The notes: generated by a model not told the origin, from the sequence alone. A DNA stretch of 64,000 nucleotides from Pseudomonas cavernae (GCF_003595175.1 NZ_CP032419.1:1984001-2048000), one strand, 5' to 3'. Positions 25,488 through 35,746 are shown, counted from the stretch's first letter. Numbers and translations: made by a program.

Positions 25488-26096
25488 TCAGGGCGAAGAA
25501 GGTTGGCGGATCTTGCACTTCATTTCCGGCGCCTCGTAGCCCCAGACCACCGTGGCCTCGCCGTGATGTTCCCAGAGCGACTCATTGTTCCCCTGGTACC
25601 GAGCACCGCTGGCGGCCGGCTGCTGGTACATCAGCGAAGTGCTGTCGCCGAACTCGACGACGGCGCTCGCCGGGTCAGTGGGGTAGAAGGTGGCCACCAC
25701 TTCCTTCGCCGGCTGACCATCGCATTCGTAGCGCACCGGACCGGTGCCTTCGATCAGTTGGTAGCGCGCCTGCAATTCGGCGATGCGCTGGCGGTAGCTG
25801 TCGGTGACGCACTGGGTCTTGTCGTCCGCCTTCCAGCAGTCGTCACGTCCCTTGATCCAGCCGCGTTGCTCGGCTTTCAGCATCGGCGGGTGCTCATTGA
25901 CGGCCTTGGCCGAGGCCTGCTTGTAGACCGCTGCCAACTGCCGGTCCAGCTTGGCCAGGGCAGGGCTCTCGCAGACCAGCGCCTCGATACTGCCGGCGTC
26001 AACCTTGCCGCAATCGAAGGACGGGGCATCCCCCTGGGCCAGCAAGGGGAGTGGTGTCGCCAGCAGGAGCCAGACAATGTTTTTCCGAGGACTCAT
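25488..26096 (-). CDS. Periplasmic protein with LprI (DUF1311) and MliC domains, likely lysozyme inhibitor
   Basis: A 202-aa protein with a signal peptide (about 1-20, MSPRKNIVWLLLATPLPLLA). The N-terminal half (about 25-115) is LprI/DUF1311-like, with Cys pairs around FDCGKVDAGSIEALVCESP and LKAEQRGWIKGRDDCW. The C-terminal half (about 120-200) fits the MliC fold, with ECDG, SGARY and WEHHGEATVVW, the residues that plug the active site of c-type lysozymes. A strong AGGAGG stands six bases before the ATG at 26096. The role is inferred from the domains: inhibition of host or amoebal lysozyme. No lipobox is visible, so it is probably soluble in the periplasm. Confidence 0.8.
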   Translation of the reverse strand: MSPRKNIVWLLLATPLPLLAQGDAPSFDCGKVDAGSIEALVCESPALAKLDRQLAAVYKQASAKAVNEHPPMLKAEQRGWIKGRDDCWKADDKTQCVTDSYRQRIAELQARYQLIEGTGPVRYECDGQPAKEVVATFYPTDPASAVVEFGDSTSLMYQQPAASGARYQGNNESLWEHHGEATVVWGYEAPEMKCKIRQPSSP

Positions 26097-26158
26097 GTTG
26101 CCTCCTGGCCACGCAAGTAGGGTGTGCTCCATGCACCTTAGCAGGCGACTGCAGCCTG

Positions 26159-27067
26159 TCAGCTTCCGGCGGCGTTCGCGCCTGCCGTGCGCTTCTGCAA
26201 GCCGCGCCGTGCAGTCAGCACCAGCCAGCAGGCGAGGATGAACGGCGCGGTGAGTGGCGGCACCGCGAGGGCGGTGAAACAGGGTTGCAGCAGTAGGGTC
26301 AGCAGGATGCCAGCCAGCGGCGCCCAGGGCCGGCGGTGGCTTTGGCTCAGGGCGATGGCGGCGAGCACCGCGTTGTAGCCGTACAGGCCGAGCAGGGCGG
26401 TGGGCTGCGGCCAGCCCTGGAGCAGCGCCAGACTCAGCCCGGCGGCGGATGCGCCGAGCGCCCAGGCCGCCGCCCGCCAATCGGCCAGCAATAGGCCGAG
26501 CAGCAGGCAGGCGCCGGCCAGCGGGCTGTCGAGGAAAATCACCTGGCCGATGCCGCGCAACGCCGCGTCGGCCAAGCCGGGGGCATCGAGCGGCAATGCC
26601 GAGGCGACGATACTGCGATCATCCAGTCCCGGCAGATCGTCCAGCGGCAAGGTCAGCCAGCCGAACAGCACGAAGGGCAGGGTGTAGACGGGGAGTCCGC
26701 CGAGCAGGCGGCCGCGGTGCAGGAACAGGTGCAGCAGGACGGTGGCCAGCGCCGCCGCGGCGAGGATCAGCAGGGCCAGCGACAGCGACCAGTTGAAACG
26801 CATGGCCAGCACTAAGCCGACCAGGGTGGCGTTGTAGCCGTACAGCCCGGCGTCCACATCCGCCCGGGCGTAGTTCAGACGATGGGCGACCAGCAGGCCG
26901 GCGAGGGCGCCGAGCAGGGCGCCACCGAGCAGTGGCGGAGCGCCGAGGGCGATGGCCAGCAGCACCAGCGCGCCGCAGAGGGGGTGTCGTTGCAGGAAGA
27001 TCTGGCTGCAGCCGTTGAGCAGGGCTTTCGCCAGGCTCAGGGTTCGGGGTGACAGTAGGCGGTTCAT
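26159..27067 (-). CDS. Urea transporter (UT/Yut family)
   Basis: Integral membrane protein (302 aa) with two similar halves, as in urea channels. LYGYNATLVGLVLAM in the first half is mirrored by LYGYNAVLAAIALS in the second. About ten hydrophobic helices are visible. Urea is released in the window by allantoicase and AllA, so import or release of urea would fit the local pathway. The start at ATG 27067 is unusual, because the T-run of a terminator for pyk ends only 11 bases before it. The family call is supported by the paired motifs; the direction of transport is not known. Confidence 0.87.
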   Translation of the reverse strand: MNRLLSPRTLSLAKALLNGCSQIFLQRHPLCGALVLLAIALGAPPLLGGALLGALAGLLVAHRLNYARADVDAGLYGYNATLVGLVLAMRFNWSLSLALLILAAAALATVLLHLFLHRGRLLGGLPVYTLPFVLFGWLTLPLDDLPGLDDRSIVASALPLDAPGLADAALRGIGQVIFLDSPLAGACLLLGLLLADWRAAAWALGASAAGLSLALLQGWPQPTALLGLYGYNAVLAAIALSQSHRRPWAPLAGILLTLLLQPCFTALAVPPLTAPFILACWLVLTARRGLQKRTAGANAAGS

Positions 27068-27078
27068 GGTCCGGCAAT

Positions 27079-27112
27079 AAAAAAAGAGGCGACCGTTGAG
27101 GGGCGGCCGCCT
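27079..27112 (-). terminator. Rho-independent terminator after pyk, abutting the urea transporter start
   Basis: On the - strand a 9-bp stem AGGCGGCCG/CGGTCGCCT (one G-U pair) with an 8-base loop is followed by C and seven T. It lies 180 bases after the pyk stop and 11 bases before the ATG of the urea transporter gene. Confidence 0.85.
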
Positions 27113-27198
27113 GCAAAGCTGGCGCAAGCCAGATGGGATTCGATTGGTTCGGGGTCGGTTTCTTTGCCCTCACTCGGGGCCGATCACCGGGCAGTTTT

Positions 27199-27292
27199 TG
27201 CCCCTCTCCCGTTTACGGGAGAGGGCTGGGGAGAGGGTGGCGTTGCCGTCGGCCCTCTCCCCCGGTCCCTCTCCCACAGGTGGGAGAGGGAG
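27199..27292. repeat. Family B repeat (CCCTCTCCC/GGGAGAGGG), copy 1
   Basis: Two hairpin units built from CCCTCTCCC and GGGAGAGGG arms with different short loops, ending at the pyk stop codon. Similar double units are at 32304 and 54186, and a single one at 61893. Confidence 0.85.
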
Positions 27293-28708
27293 TCATTGCA
27301 ACGTTTCGATCCGCAGCGTATTGGTGCTGCCCGGCTGTCCGAACGGCACGCCGGCGGTGATCACCACGGTGTCGCCTTTGTTCGCTAGGCCTTGGGCCTG
27401 GGCGATTTCCAGGGCGGTGCTGCTGACTTCCTCGACCTGGTGCAGGCGCTCGTTGACCACCGAGTAGATGCCCCAGGCCACGCTCAGGCGACGCGCGGTG
27501 TGCAGGCTCGGGGTCAGGCTGAGGATGGTCGCCTTCGGCCGCTCACGCGAGGCGCGCAGGCTGGAGGCGCCGGATTCGCTGTAATTGACCAGCGCCGCCA
27601 CTGGCAGAATGCTGCTGATGCGACGGATCGCGCAGCTGATTGCGTCGGAGGCGGTGGCCTCGGCCTGCGGGCGGCCGACGTCGAGCTGGGCCTGGTAGTC
27701 CGGGCCGTTCTCCACCTGGCGGATGATCTTGCTCATCATCTGCACGGCTTCCAGCGGGTAGTCACCGGAGGCGGTCTCGGCCGAGAGCATCACCGCGTCG
27801 GTGCCTTCGGCCACGGCGGTGGCGACGTCGGTCACTTCAGCACGGGTCGGGGCAGGGGAGAAGCGCATCGATTCGAGCATCTGCGTGGCCACCACCACCG
27901 GCCGGCCGAGCTGGCGGCAGGTGCGGATGATGTCTTTCTGGATGCGCGGCACGTTCTCGGCCGGCACTTCCACACCGAGGTCGCCGCGCGCCACCATGAT
28001 CGCGTCGCACAGCTGGGCGATCTCTTCCAGGTACTGCACCGCCGAGGGCTTCTCGATCTTGGCCATCAGGAAGGCCTTGCCCTGGATCAGCTCACGGGCC
28101 TCGATGATGTCTTCCGGGCGCTGGACGAAGGACAGGGCGACCCAGTCGACACCAAGCTCCAGGCCGAAGGCCAGGTCGCGGCGGTCCTTGGCAGTCAGCG
28201 GCGACAGTTGCAGCACCGCCTCCGGCACGTTGACGCCCTTGCGGTCGGACAGTTCGCCGCCGGCGATCACCTGGGTGTCGATGGCGTCGGCGTGCTTGGC
28301 GGTCACCTGCAGGCGCAGGCGGCCGTCGTCGAGCAGCAGGTTCATCCCCGGCTGTAGCGCTTCGATGATTTCCGGGTGCGGCAGGTTTACGCGCTGGGCG
28401 TTGCCCGGCGTGGCGTCCAGATCCAGACGCAAGGCCTGGCCCTTGGCGAGTTGCACCTTGCCCTCGGCGAAGCGGCCGACGCGCAGCTTCGGTCCCTGCA
28501 GGTCCATGAGGATGCCGATCGGGTAGTTCAGCTGGCGCTCCACTTCGCGCACCCACTGGTAGCGCAGGGCATGGTCGGCGTGTTCGCCGTGGCTGAAGTT
28601 GAGGCGGAAGATGTTGACCCCGGCCTCCACCAGCTGGCGGATATCGTCGATGCCTTTGATCGCCGGGCCGAGGGTGGCGAGGATTTTTACTTTCTTATCA
28701 GGAGTCAT
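27293..28708 (-). CDS. pyk: Pyruvate kinase
   Basis: Pyruvate kinase (471 aa), converting phosphoenolpyruvate and ADP to pyruvate and ATP. It begins MTPDKKVKILATLGPA, with RLNFSHG, the catalytic MVARGDLGVEVP and the ATQMLESM block. It closes a local route from glyoxylate: TtuD makes glycerate 2-phosphate, which enolase (not in the window) turns into PEP. Its start overlaps the ttuD stop by four bases, so the two are translationally coupled. P. aeruginosa has a like pair; the other pyruvate kinase of pseudomonads is elsewhere. Confidence 0.96.
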   Translation of the reverse strand: MTPDKKVKILATLGPAIKGIDDIRQLVEAGVNIFRLNFSHGEHADHALRYQWVREVERQLNYPIGILMDLQGPKLRVGRFAEGKVQLAKGQALRLDLDATPGNAQRVNLPHPEIIEALQPGMNLLLDDGRLRLQVTAKHADAIDTQVIAGGELSDRKGVNVPEAVLQLSPLTAKDRRDLAFGLELGVDWVALSFVQRPEDIIEARELIQGKAFLMAKIEKPSAVQYLEEIAQLCDAIMVARGDLGVEVPAENVPRIQKDIIRTCRQLGRPVVVATQMLESMRFSPAPTRAEVTDVATAVAEGTDAVMLSAETASGDYPLEAVQMMSKIIRQVENGPDYQAQLDVGRPQAEATASDAISCAIRRISSILPVAALVNYSESGASSLRASRERPKATILSLTPSLHTARRLSVAWGIYSVVNERLHQVEEVSSTALEIAQAQGLANKGDTVVITAGVPFGQPGSTNTLRIETLQ

Positions 28709-29979
28709 TTGGCAGGTGCCTCGAGGATCAGGATGGCGCGGAAGTCATTGACGTTGGTGCGGGTCGGGCCGGTGACGATCAGCTGATCGAGGGCGGCGAA
28801 ATAGCCATAGCCGTTGTTGTTGTCCAGCTCGTCGCGGGCGGACAGGCCCTGGCGCCCGGCGCGGGCATAGCTGTCCGGGGTCATGATCGCCCCGGCGTTG
28901 TCCTCGGAACCGTCGATGCCGTCGGTGTCACCGGCCAGGGCGTAGACACCGGGCAGGCCCTTGAGGCTGTCGGTGAGGCTGAGCAGGAACTCGACGTTGC
29001 GCCCGCCGCGGCCGTTGCCGCGCACGGTGACGGTGGTCTCGCCGCCGGAGAGGATCACGCAGGGCGCCTGCAGCGGCTGGCCGTGCAGGATGATCTGCTT
29101 AGCGATGCCGGCATGCACCTTGGCCACTTCGCTCGACTCGCCTTCCAGGTCGCCGAGGATCAGCGGCGTCAGGCCGGCGGCGCGGACCTTCTCGGCGGCG
29201 GCGTCGAGTGACTGCTGCGGCGTGGCGATCAGCTGGAAATGGCTGCGCGCCAGGCACGGGTCGCCGGGCTTGACCGTCTCCGAGCGCGGGTCGAGCAGCC
29301 AGGCACGCACGTGGGCCGGTACTTCGATGTCGTAGCGGGCGAGGATCGCCAGCGCCTCGGCCGAGGTGGTCGGGTCGGCCACGGTGGGGCCGGAGGCGAT
29401 CACCGTGGCCTCGTCGCCGGGCACGTCGGAAATCGCGTAGGTGTACACGGTGGCCGGCCAGCTGGCCTTGGCCAGGCGCCCGCCCTTAATCGCCGAGAGG
29501 TGCTTGCGCACGCAGTTCATCTCGCCGATGGTCGCCCCGGATTTGAGCAGTGCCTTGTTGATCGCCTGCTTGTCCTTGAGGCTGATGCCTGCGGCGGGCA
29601 GGGCCAGCAGCGAGGAGCCGCCGCCGGACAGCAGGAAGATCACCCGGTCGCTTTCCGCGAGGTTGCTGACCAGCTCCAGCACGCGGCGCGCCACGCGCTC
29701 ACCGGCGTCGTCCGGCACCGGGTGGGCGGCTTCCACCACTTCGATCTTCTGACAGTTGGCGCCGTGCTCGTAGCGGGTCACCACCAGCCCGGAAATCTCG
29801 CCGTGCCACTCGCGCTCGATCACCTCGGCCATGGCCGCGGCGGCCTTGCCTGCGCCGATGACGATGACCCGGCCGCTACGGTCGGTCGGCAGGTGGTCGG
29901 CCAGCACTTGGCGCGGATGGGCGGCGGCGATGGCGGTGGCGAACAGGTCGCGGAGCAGGGCTTGTGGATCGAGAGACAT
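28705..29979 (-). CDS. ttuD: Glycerate 2-kinase TtuD (MOFRL family)
   Basis: A 424-aa MOFRL-family glycerate kinase, formerly called hydroxypyruvate reductase. It phosphorylates D-glycerate from the GlxR step. Motifs visible are VIGAGKAAAAMAE near 35-47, FLLSGGGSSLLALP near 115, and the C-terminal MOFRL part with LAGDTDGIDGSEDNAGA. I start at ATG 29979, eight bases after GGAG; an in-frame codon at 30156 lies in non-coding sequence. A 489-bp gap with a family D repeat separates it from glxR. Confidence 0.94.
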   Translation of the reverse strand: MSLDPQALLRDLFATAIAAAHPRQVLADHLPTDRSGRVIVIGAGKAAAAMAEVIEREWHGEISGLVVTRYEHGANCQKIEVVEAAHPVPDDAGERVARRVLELVSNLAESDRVIFLLSGGGSSLLALPAAGISLKDKQAINKALLKSGATIGEMNCVRKHLSAIKGGRLAKASWPATVYTYAISDVPGDEATVIASGPTVADPTTSAEALAILARYDIEVPAHVRAWLLDPRSETVKPGDPCLARSHFQLIATPQQSLDAAAEKVRAAGLTPLILGDLEGESSEVAKVHAGIAKQIILHGQPLQAPCVILSGGETTVTVRGNGRGGRNVEFLLSLTDSLKGLPGVYALAGDTDGIDGSEDNAGAIMTPDSYARAGRQGLSARDELDNNNGYGYFAALDQLIVTGPTRTNVNDFRAILILEAPAK

Positions 29980-30468
29980 GGGAGGCTCCAGTGTTGTTAT
30001 TGCGTCTATGGGCCGATTGCAGTCCTCAGGGCTCGGCTTGGCAAGCACTAAGGACTGGAATCGACCAACCTGGCTGGCAGGCCGTGACACCGCCAGCCAG
30101 GAGGTCGAAAGCTTTGCTTCCCCTTCCCGATGGGAGGGGAACCGCGAGATGAGCACAGGGGCGCAATCCGAGCTTTCCGAGACTCGTTACCAAGCGCCGG
30201 AGTGCCTGGCAGACCTTGCTTCCCTATCCCATCCTGCGGTTTTTCAAACGCCCGGCTTGTGGCCGGGGCCGGTCGACAGCGCGTTGGGGGTAGACGGTCC
30301 CCTCGCGTTGCCTGCCAGTCTGCGAGCCTTCCCACGACCGGCTGCGCGTCGGCGATACGGCGTCAAAAACAGCCTCGGAATGCTCATTTACAGCTGTAAA
30401 CTGCGCTTCCTCGGCTGCTTTTTCCTTGTCTCGCCTTAGCTCGCTCGGTCGTGGAAAGGCTCTTGTGG
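29980..30468. other. 489-bp gap between ttuD and glxR
   Basis: The right half (30324-30462) is family D copy 1. In 29980-30323 I see no supported gene, and no hairpin followed by a T-run strong enough to call. Possible promoter elements for ttuD-pyk were not identified with confidence. Confidence 0.6.
30324..30462. repeat. Family D structured repeat, copy 1
   Basis: The terminal arms GAGCCTTCCCACGACCG (30324-30340) and CGGTCGTGGAAAGGCTC (30446-30462) pair over 17 bases with one mismatch. Inside, AAAACAGCC pairs with GGCTGCTTTT (one bulge), flanking a conserved core with TGCTCATTTACAGCTGTAAACT. It ends six bases before the glxR stop codon. Related copies are at 35790, 48799 and 37166. Confidence 0.8.
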
Positions 30469-31359
30469 TTACTTCTCGCGAATCGAGAAGTTGGCCATGT
30501 GCTCCAGGCCCTTGATCAGCGCCGAGTGGTCCCAGTTGCTGCCGCCGATGGCCGCGCAGGTGCTGAACACTTGCTGGGCGTTGGCGGTGTTGGGCAGGTT
30601 GAGGCCCAACTCGCGGGCGCCGGCCAGCGCCAGGTTGAGGTCCTTCTGGTGCAGGCTGATGCGGAAGCCCGGATCGAAGGTGCCCTTGATCATGCGCTCG
30701 CCGTGCACTTCGAGGATCTTCGAGCCGGCGAAGCCGCCCATCAGCGCCTCACGCACCTTGGCCGGATCGGCGCCGTTCTTGGCGGCGAACAGCAGGGCTT
30801 CGGCGACCGCCTGGATGTTCAGGGCGACGATGATCTGGTTGGCGACCTTGGCGGTCTGGCCGTCACCGTTGCCGCCGACGCGGGTGATGTTCTTGCCCAT
30901 CGCCTGGAACAGCGGCAGGGCGCGCTCGAAGGCGTTCGGGCAACCGCCGACCATGATACTCAGGGTCGCGGCCTTGGCGCCGACTTCACCGCCGGACACC
31001 GGGGCGTCCAGGTAGGCGGCGCCGGTGGCCTTGACCTTCTCGGCGAAGACTTTGGTGGCGGTGGGGGAGATCGAGCTCATGTCGATCACCACCTTGCCGG
31101 CGCCGACGCCTTCAGCCACGCCGTCCTTGCGGAACAGCACGTCGTCGACCTGCGGGGTGTCCGGGACCATGACGATGATGAACTCGGCTTCCTGGGCCAC
31201 TTCCTTCGGGTTGGCCAGGGCGATGGCGCCGGCTTCGATCAGGTCGGCCGGGGCCGGGTCGTGGTGCTCGGAGAGGAACAGGGTGTGGCCGGCTTTCTGC
31301 AGGTTCTGAGCCATGGGCTTGCCCATGATGCCGGTGCCGATAAATCCGATTTTTGCCAT
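30469..31359 (-). CDS. glxR: Tartronate semialdehyde reductase GlxR
   Basis: A 296-aa beta-hydroxyacid dehydrogenase that reduces tartronate semialdehyde to D-glycerate. It has an N-terminal Rossmann fold with GFIGTGIMGKPMA (about 4-16), the substrate-binding DAPVSGGEVGA and the catalytic Lys region GDGQTAKVANQI. I start at ATG 31359, which has AGGAG ten bases upstream. It lies between hyi and ttuD in pathway order. A family A repeat fills the gap to hyi. Confidence 0.95.
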   Translation of the reverse strand: MAKIGFIGTGIMGKPMAQNLQKAGHTLFLSEHHDPAPADLIEAGAIALANPKEVAQEAEFIIVMVPDTPQVDDVLFRKDGVAEGVGAGKVVIDMSSISPTATKVFAEKVKATGAAYLDAPVSGGEVGAKAATLSIMVGGCPNAFERALPLFQAMGKNITRVGGNGDGQTAKVANQIIVALNIQAVAEALLFAAKNGADPAKVREALMGGFAGSKILEVHGERMIKGTFDPGFRISLHQKDLNLALAGARELGLNLPNTANAQQVFSTCAAIGGSNWDHSALIKGLEHMANFSIREK

Positions 31360-31405
31360 GAGGAAGTTCTCCTGGTGTCGTGATGTCTGTTGTGGGCCGA
31401 GTCTC

Positions 31406-31488
31406 GTAGGATGGGTTGAGCCTGCGATACCCATCACTGGGCGCTGGGCCTGGCTCGATGGGTATCGCTTCGCTCCACCCATCCTACG
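31406..31488. repeat. Family A palindromic repeat, copy 2
   Basis: GTAGGATGGGTTGAGC with GATACCCAT on the left, ATGGGTATCGCTTCGC and CACCCATCCTAC on the right. It occupies most of the 141-bp gap between hyi and glxR, inside an apparent operon. Confidence 0.85.
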
Positions 31489-31500
31489 AACGGTGCGCGG

Positions 31501-32283
31501 TCAAACGGCGTTATGGGTTTTCAGCCAGCCGAGGCCGGCGGCGGTGGTGGTCAGCGGCTTGTACTCGCAGCCGACCCAGCCCTGGTAGCCGATGCGGTCC
31601 AGGTGGGCGAACAGGAAGCGGTAGTTGATCTCGCCGGTGCCCGGCTCGTTGCGGCCCGGGTTGTCGGCCAGTTGCACGTGGTTGATCACCGCCAGGTTGC
31701 CTTCCAGGCTGCGGGCCAGGTCACCTTCCATGATCTGCATGTGGTAGATGTCGTACTGCAGGAACAGGTTGGCGCTGCCGACCGCTTCGCGGATCTCCAG
31801 GGCCTGCTTGGTGGTGCTCAGGTAGAAGCCGGGGATGTCGCGGGTGTTGATCATTTCCATGACCAGCTTGATCCCGGCGGCCTCGAGCTTGCCTGCGGCG
31901 TACTTGAGGTTGTCGACGAAGGTCTGCTTGATGGTCGCGCAGTCGTAGCCCTGCGGACGGATGCCGGCCAGGCAGTTGATCTGGCTGTTGCCCAGCACCT
32001 GGGCGTAGGCGATGGCCTTGTCCACGCCTTCGCGGAACTCCTCGACGCGGTCCGGGTGGCAGGCGATGCCACGCTCGCCCTTGGCCCAGTCACCGGCGGG
32101 CAGGTTGAACAGCACCTGCTCGAGCCGGTTGGCGGTCAGGCGCGCCTTGATTTCCGCGGCCGGGAAGTCATAGGGGAACAGGTATTCGACGCCAGCGAAG
32201 CCAGCATCGGCGGCGGCGGCGAAGCGGTCCAGGAAGTCCACTTCGGTGAACAGCATGGACAGGTTGGCGGCAAAACGGGGCAT
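31501..32283 (-). CDS. hyi: Hydroxypyruvate isomerase Hyi
   Basis: A 260-aa TIM-barrel enzyme of the xylose-isomerase-like superfamily that interconverts hydroxypyruvate and tartronate semialdehyde. Motifs are FAGVEYLFPYDFPA near 30-43, the metal-ligand region LVMEMINTRDIPGFY near 140-154, and QYDIYHMQIMEGDL. The start codon has GAGGAG ten bases upstream. It lies between gcl and glxR; a family B repeat separates it from gcl. Confidence 0.94.
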   Translation of the reverse strand: MPRFAANLSMLFTEVDFLDRFAAAADAGFAGVEYLFPYDFPAAEIKARLTANRLEQVLFNLPAGDWAKGERGIACHPDRVEEFREGVDKAIAYAQVLGNSQINCLAGIRPQGYDCATIKQTFVDNLKYAAGKLEAAGIKLVMEMINTRDIPGFYLSTTKQALEIREAVGSANLFLQYDIYHMQIMEGDLARSLEGNLAVINHVQLADNPGRNEPGTGEINYRFLFAHLDRIGYQGWVGCEYKPLTTTAAGLGWLKTHNAV

Positions 32284-32303
32284 GGTTGGCTCCTCTGTTT
32301 GTC

Positions 32304-32396
32304 TCCCCTCTCCCGCGTGCGGGAGAGGGGCCGGGGGAGAGGGGGGCTGACAGCGCGGCCCTCTCCCTAACCCTCTCCCATGAATGGGAGAGGGGA
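32304..32396. repeat. Family B repeat, copy 2
   Basis: Two hairpins of CCCCTCTCCC and GGGAGAGGGG type in the 124-bp gap between gcl and hyi, ending 12 bases from the gcl stop. It is clearly related to the copies at 27199 and 54186. Confidence 0.85.
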
Positions 32397-32407
32397 CTGG
32401 TTCTGCG

Positions 32408-34183
<1,776 letters not shown>

Positions 34184-34209
34184 AATCTTGTGCCTCTTTT
34201 GTTATCAGA

Positions 34210-34219
34210 TTGTATACAA
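34210..34219. promoter_or_regulatory. Candidate operator TTGTATACAA before gcl
   Basis: Perfect 10-base palindrome 27 bases upstream of gcl. It is the same as the site at 56885 and close to those at 34359, 36081, 52113, 57067, 60505, 60869 and 50261. It fits FCD-type GntR operators. Confidence 0.65.
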
Positions 34220-34358
34220 AACAGCTGTGGTCGGATTCTATGCAGCCCTCGACTTGGCGGTCAAGAATTTTTCGGCGGCAAGTCCGGGCAGGGAAAGTTC
34301 TTTTAAAACGGCCGTTTGAGCAGGGCTGAAGGGGGGCTTAGGTGGCCGTCTACTTAGA

Positions 34359-34366
34359 TGTATACA
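34359..34366. promoter_or_regulatory. Candidate operator core TGTATACA before the GlcG-like gene
   Basis: Palindromic TGTATACA in the context GATGTATACAATAA, 157 bases upstream of the GlcG-like gene and beside the AT-rich part of the gap. Confidence 0.55.
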
Positions 34367-34522
34367 ATAACAATTAAAATTGTATCTATCTATTGAGTTT
34401 TTTGTTTTAGGTGGGATAGTGGAAAAAATCCATTTCGGCGCCCGTACGGTCGTTTTTGGCCACAAGGTCACGCCGGCCACGGACGCAGCAACAGGTCTTA
34501 TCCACTACAAGAGGCATAAACG

Positions 34523-34963
34523 ATGAGCACGTTGAACCTGGAAACCGCCACCCACATCGCCCAGCGCGCCCAGGCCACCGGCCGCGAGCTGCGGGCGGCG
34601 CCCCTGACCATTGCGGTGCTGGATGCCGGTGGTCATCTGATCAGTCTGCTGCGCGAGGACGGCGCCAGCATGCTCAGGCCGCAAATCGCCATCGGCAAAG
34701 CCTGGGGCGCGGTGGCCCTGGGCAAGGGCTCGCGGCTGATTGCCGCCGACGCCCAGCAGCGCCCGGCCTTCATCGGCGCGGTGAACAACCTGGCCGATGG
34801 CAACCTGGTGCCGGCTCCGGGCGGCGTGCTGATCCGTGATGAGCGCGGTGAGGTGATCGGTGCCATTGGCATCAGCGGCGACACTTCGGACATCGACGAG
34901 CAGTGTGCGATCAGTGGTGTCGAGGCCGCGGGGCTGAAGGCCGATGCCGGCGTAGCGGTGTGA
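34523..34963 (+). CDS. GlcG/HbpS family protein
   Basis: A 146-aa protein of the GlcG/HbpS family (DUF336). It shows APLTIAVLDAGGHLISLLREDGA and the repeated IGAIGISGDTSDIDEQCA pattern typical of the fold. Some members bind heme or cobalamin, and many lie beside glycolate or glyoxylate genes with no proven enzymatic role. It is divergent from gcl and shares its regulatory gap, so it is probably controlled with glyoxylate metabolism. Confidence 0.85.
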   Translation: MSTLNLETATHIAQRAQATGRELRAAPLTIAVLDAGGHLISLLREDGASMLRPQIAIGKAWGAVALGKGSRLIAADAQQRPAFIGAVNNLADGNLVPAPGGVLIRDERGEVIGAIGISGDTSDIDEQCAISGVEAAGLKADAGVAV

Positions 34964-34973
34964 TGCTGGAATC

Positions 34974-35046
34974 GTAGGATGGGTTGAGCAACGCGCTACC
35001 CATCAATCTGGCCGCATGGGTATCGCTGCGCTCAACCCATCCTACA
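34974..35046. repeat. Family A palindromic repeat, copy 3
   Basis: GTAGGATGGGTTGAGC on the left and ATGGGTATCGCTGCGC with CAACCCATCCTAC on the right, with GCTACCCATC within. It starts 10 bases after the stop of the GlcG-like gene and precedes a terminator. Confidence 0.85.
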
Positions 35047-35059
35047 AACAGCGATAACG

Positions 35060-35088
35060 AAAAAGGCGCGATCGAATCGCGCCTTTTT
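35060..35088. terminator. Bidirectional terminator between GlcG-like and TetR genes
   Basis: A perfect 13-base inverted repeat AAAAAGGCGCGAT/ATCGCGCCTTTTT with a CGA loop, with T-runs on both strands. It ends both convergent genes. Confidence 0.92.
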
Positions 35089-35107
35089 CGTGTCCGGGCC
35101 GGAATGA

Positions 35108-35746
35108 TCAGGCGCTTTTCACCTGCTCGCTGGCGACCGGCTCGGCCACCTCGCAGCCCTTGAGCACCAGGCGGATGATGGTTTCGGCGGCGGCCTCGTA
35201 GTCGGCATCGTCGAGCTTGGCCTTGCCGGTGACCGTGGAGATCTGCCAATCAAAGTCGGCGTAGGTCTGGGTTGCGGCCCAGATGCTGAACACCAGGTGA
35301 TGGGGGTCGACCTTGGCCATCAGACCCTGATCGATCCAGCGCTGCAGGCAGCCGATGTTGTGCTTGGCCTGGGCATTGAGTTGCTCGATCTGTTCCGCCG
35401 ACAGGTGCGGCGCGCCGTGCATGATTTCGCTGGCGAACACCTTGGAGGCGTAGGGCAGCTCGCGGGAAATGCGGATCTTCGAGCGGATGTAGGCCTTGAG
35501 CACCTGCGCCGGATGGCCGTCTTCGTTGAATGGCGCGGAGGCCGCCAGCAGCGGCTCGATGATGCTCTCGAGCACCTCGCGGTAGAGGTTCTCTTTCGAC
35601 TTGAAGTAGTAGTAGACATTGGGCTTGGGCAAGCCAGCCTTGGCCGCGATGTCGCTGGTCTTGGTGGCGGCGAAGCCCTTGTCGGCAAACTCTTCACTGG
35701 CCGCGCGCAGGATTTGTTCTTTATTGCGCTCGCGAATACTGCTCAT
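35108..35746 (-). CDS. TetR family regulator, RutR-like
   Basis: A 212-aa TetR-type repressor. The N-terminal helix-turn-helix (about 10-55) has EEFADKGFAATKTSDIAAKAGLPKPNVYYY. The ligand domain has FASEIMHGAPHLSAEQ, resembling RutR-type regulators of nucleobase metabolism. I start at ATG 35746 (MSSIRERNKEQIL), and an in-frame codon at 35779 is less likely. The effector is not known; the position between glyoxylate and MoaA genes hints at purine or pyrimidine catabolism. It is divergent from moaA across a 425-bp gap. Confidence 0.88.
   Translation of the reverse strand: MSSIRERNKEQILRAASEEFADKGFAATKTSDIAAKAGLPKPNVYYYFKSKENLYREVLESIIEPLLAASAPFNEDGHPAQVLKAYIRSKIRISRELPYASKVFASEIMHGAPHLSAEQIEQLNAQAKHNIGCLQRWIDQGLMAKVDPHHLVFSIWAATQTYADFDWQISTVTGKAKLDDADYEAAAETIIRLVLKGCEVAEPVASEQVKSA

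Larger units (their letters stand above)
34184..34522. other. 339-bp divergent regulatory region, gcl / GlcG-like gene
   Basis: This gap holds TTGTATACAA at 34210-34219 and a second TGTATACA core at 34359-34366 beside AT-rich sequence (34357-34400). No gene is supported. The two sites face the two divergent genes. Confidence 0.7.
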
